From Apis mellifera (lineage: Eukaryota; Arthropoda; Insecta; Hymenoptera; Apidae): a stretch of 64,000 nt of DNA. The stretch spans positions 5,961,501 to 6,025,500 of the forward strand of contig NC_037652.1 of the NCBI RefSeq assembly GCF_003254395.2. Reading direction: 5' to 3'. How positions within the stretch are numbered: position 1 is the first letter of the stretch; each line of letters starts with the position of its first letter. The position numbers and the translations under genes were made by a program. Shown one piece after another: positions 63,401 to 64,000 of the stretch. The notes below the pieces were generated by a model. It was not told the DNA's origin and made no database searches. It was given only the letters and a program-made list of their open reading frames with translations.

Positions 63401-64000
63401 GCAAACAACGCACAGGCGTATGCCTTTTTTTTTTTTTTTTTTTTTTTCAATATATATTTAATCGAAACACCACCGTGGACAAATCGTGGCGAATAATGAA
63501 CCCAGCGAATATACTGGAGGCATAGTTTCAAAAATCATTTCAATTTGTCCTCGTGAAAAATAATCGCACGTGTGAAGGAAATGGTGCAATTACTTGACTC
63601 GCACTTTCGAAAATTTAAAATATTTCCTCGAAATTTTAGGACCGCAATTAAAATTCGTCAAACCTTCCTATCCTCCCCTCTGTCTCGTTGAAAATTTCAC
63701 TGCAAATTTTCACTTTGGCGAACATTCTCGATTCTGTTTCTGACAATGTGTTTCGAATATTTTATCGCGATATCACCGGATCGACCGGTCAAATTCTCGC
63801 TTTGCCATTTCTCGAAAAAGGAATTATTCGGCGATGCTTTTTAATCGATAGGATTATTCGTTTTTTTTCATTAACTTGGACACGCAGTCGAGGTCAAAAC
63901 GCGTGGAACAACGGTGTAAACATGTAAACGATGCCTCTTTCCGCGCAATGAAGTTATGGATATTCATCCGAGTATTTTTTTTTTTTTTTTTTTTATACGA
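57258..64000. other. AT-rich non-coding DNA, possibly the first intron of a gene to the right
   Basis: No exon supported. It contains (AG)20 at 60368-60406, GA and CT tracts near 61430-61510, several A runs near 59770-60000 and 61724-61743, a run of about 22 T at 63426-63447 and another long T run at 63976-63993 near the window edge. If the exon ending at 57110 is real, this is its downstream intron. Confidence 0.45.
60368..60406. repeat. (AG)20 microsatellite
   Basis: The longest uninterrupted AG dinucleotide run in the window, in a locally GC-richer patch. Confidence 0.95.

Overview
The window reads as nuclear DNA of an insect, most likely a bee or other aculeate hymenopteran. This is an inference from three things: a visual arrestin of the insect Arr1 type, a host gene with introns mostly under 85 bp, and AT-rich, CpG-rich intergenic DNA full of (CT/GA)n tracts. 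I cannot name the genus from the sequence alone. There is no sign of bacterial operons, rRNA, CRISPR or phage. Nearly all short open frames here are chance frames in non-coding DNA.

Only two protein-coding genes can be supported, and they lie head to head in the middle of the window. A visual arrestin (Arr1 / phosrestin-2 type, 374 aa) runs on the minus strand at 24611-25735 as one uninterrupted GC-rich exon. It has a TATA box and a degenerate photoreceptor-type RCSI element just upstream. EDRF1 (erythroid differentiation-related factor 1 family) runs on the plus strand at 27455-31749 in eight exons that splice in frame to about 1202 aa. Its codons are AT-rich, in sharp contrast to the arrestin. 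The 1.7 kb between the two starts contains a long inverted-repeat (foldback) element at 26672-27114. It carries five copies of an AGATGGCG core and ends about 340 bp before the EDRF1 start codon. Directly behind the arrestin stop codon lies a six-copy minisatellite whose unit length changes from 152 to 141 bp.

The left 23.6 kb and the stretch 32.4-56.5 kb show no convincing exon. They hold microsatellites, purine/pyrimidine tracts and several local tandem duplications (near 5.6, 8.9-9.4, 16.1-16.5 and 19.4 kb). A perfect 28-bp palindrome lies at 100-127. At about 56.6-57.1 kb there is a plausible promoter and untranslated first exon on the plus strand: two CCAAT boxes, CpG-rich sequence, short upstream ORFs and an AAG|GTAAGA donor. 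The rest of that gene would lie beyond the right edge.

The two proteins have unrelated roles (photoreceptor signal shut-off and a TPR-containing, poorly understood nuclear/regulatory factor). Their proximity shows a shared divergent intergenic region, not a pathway.
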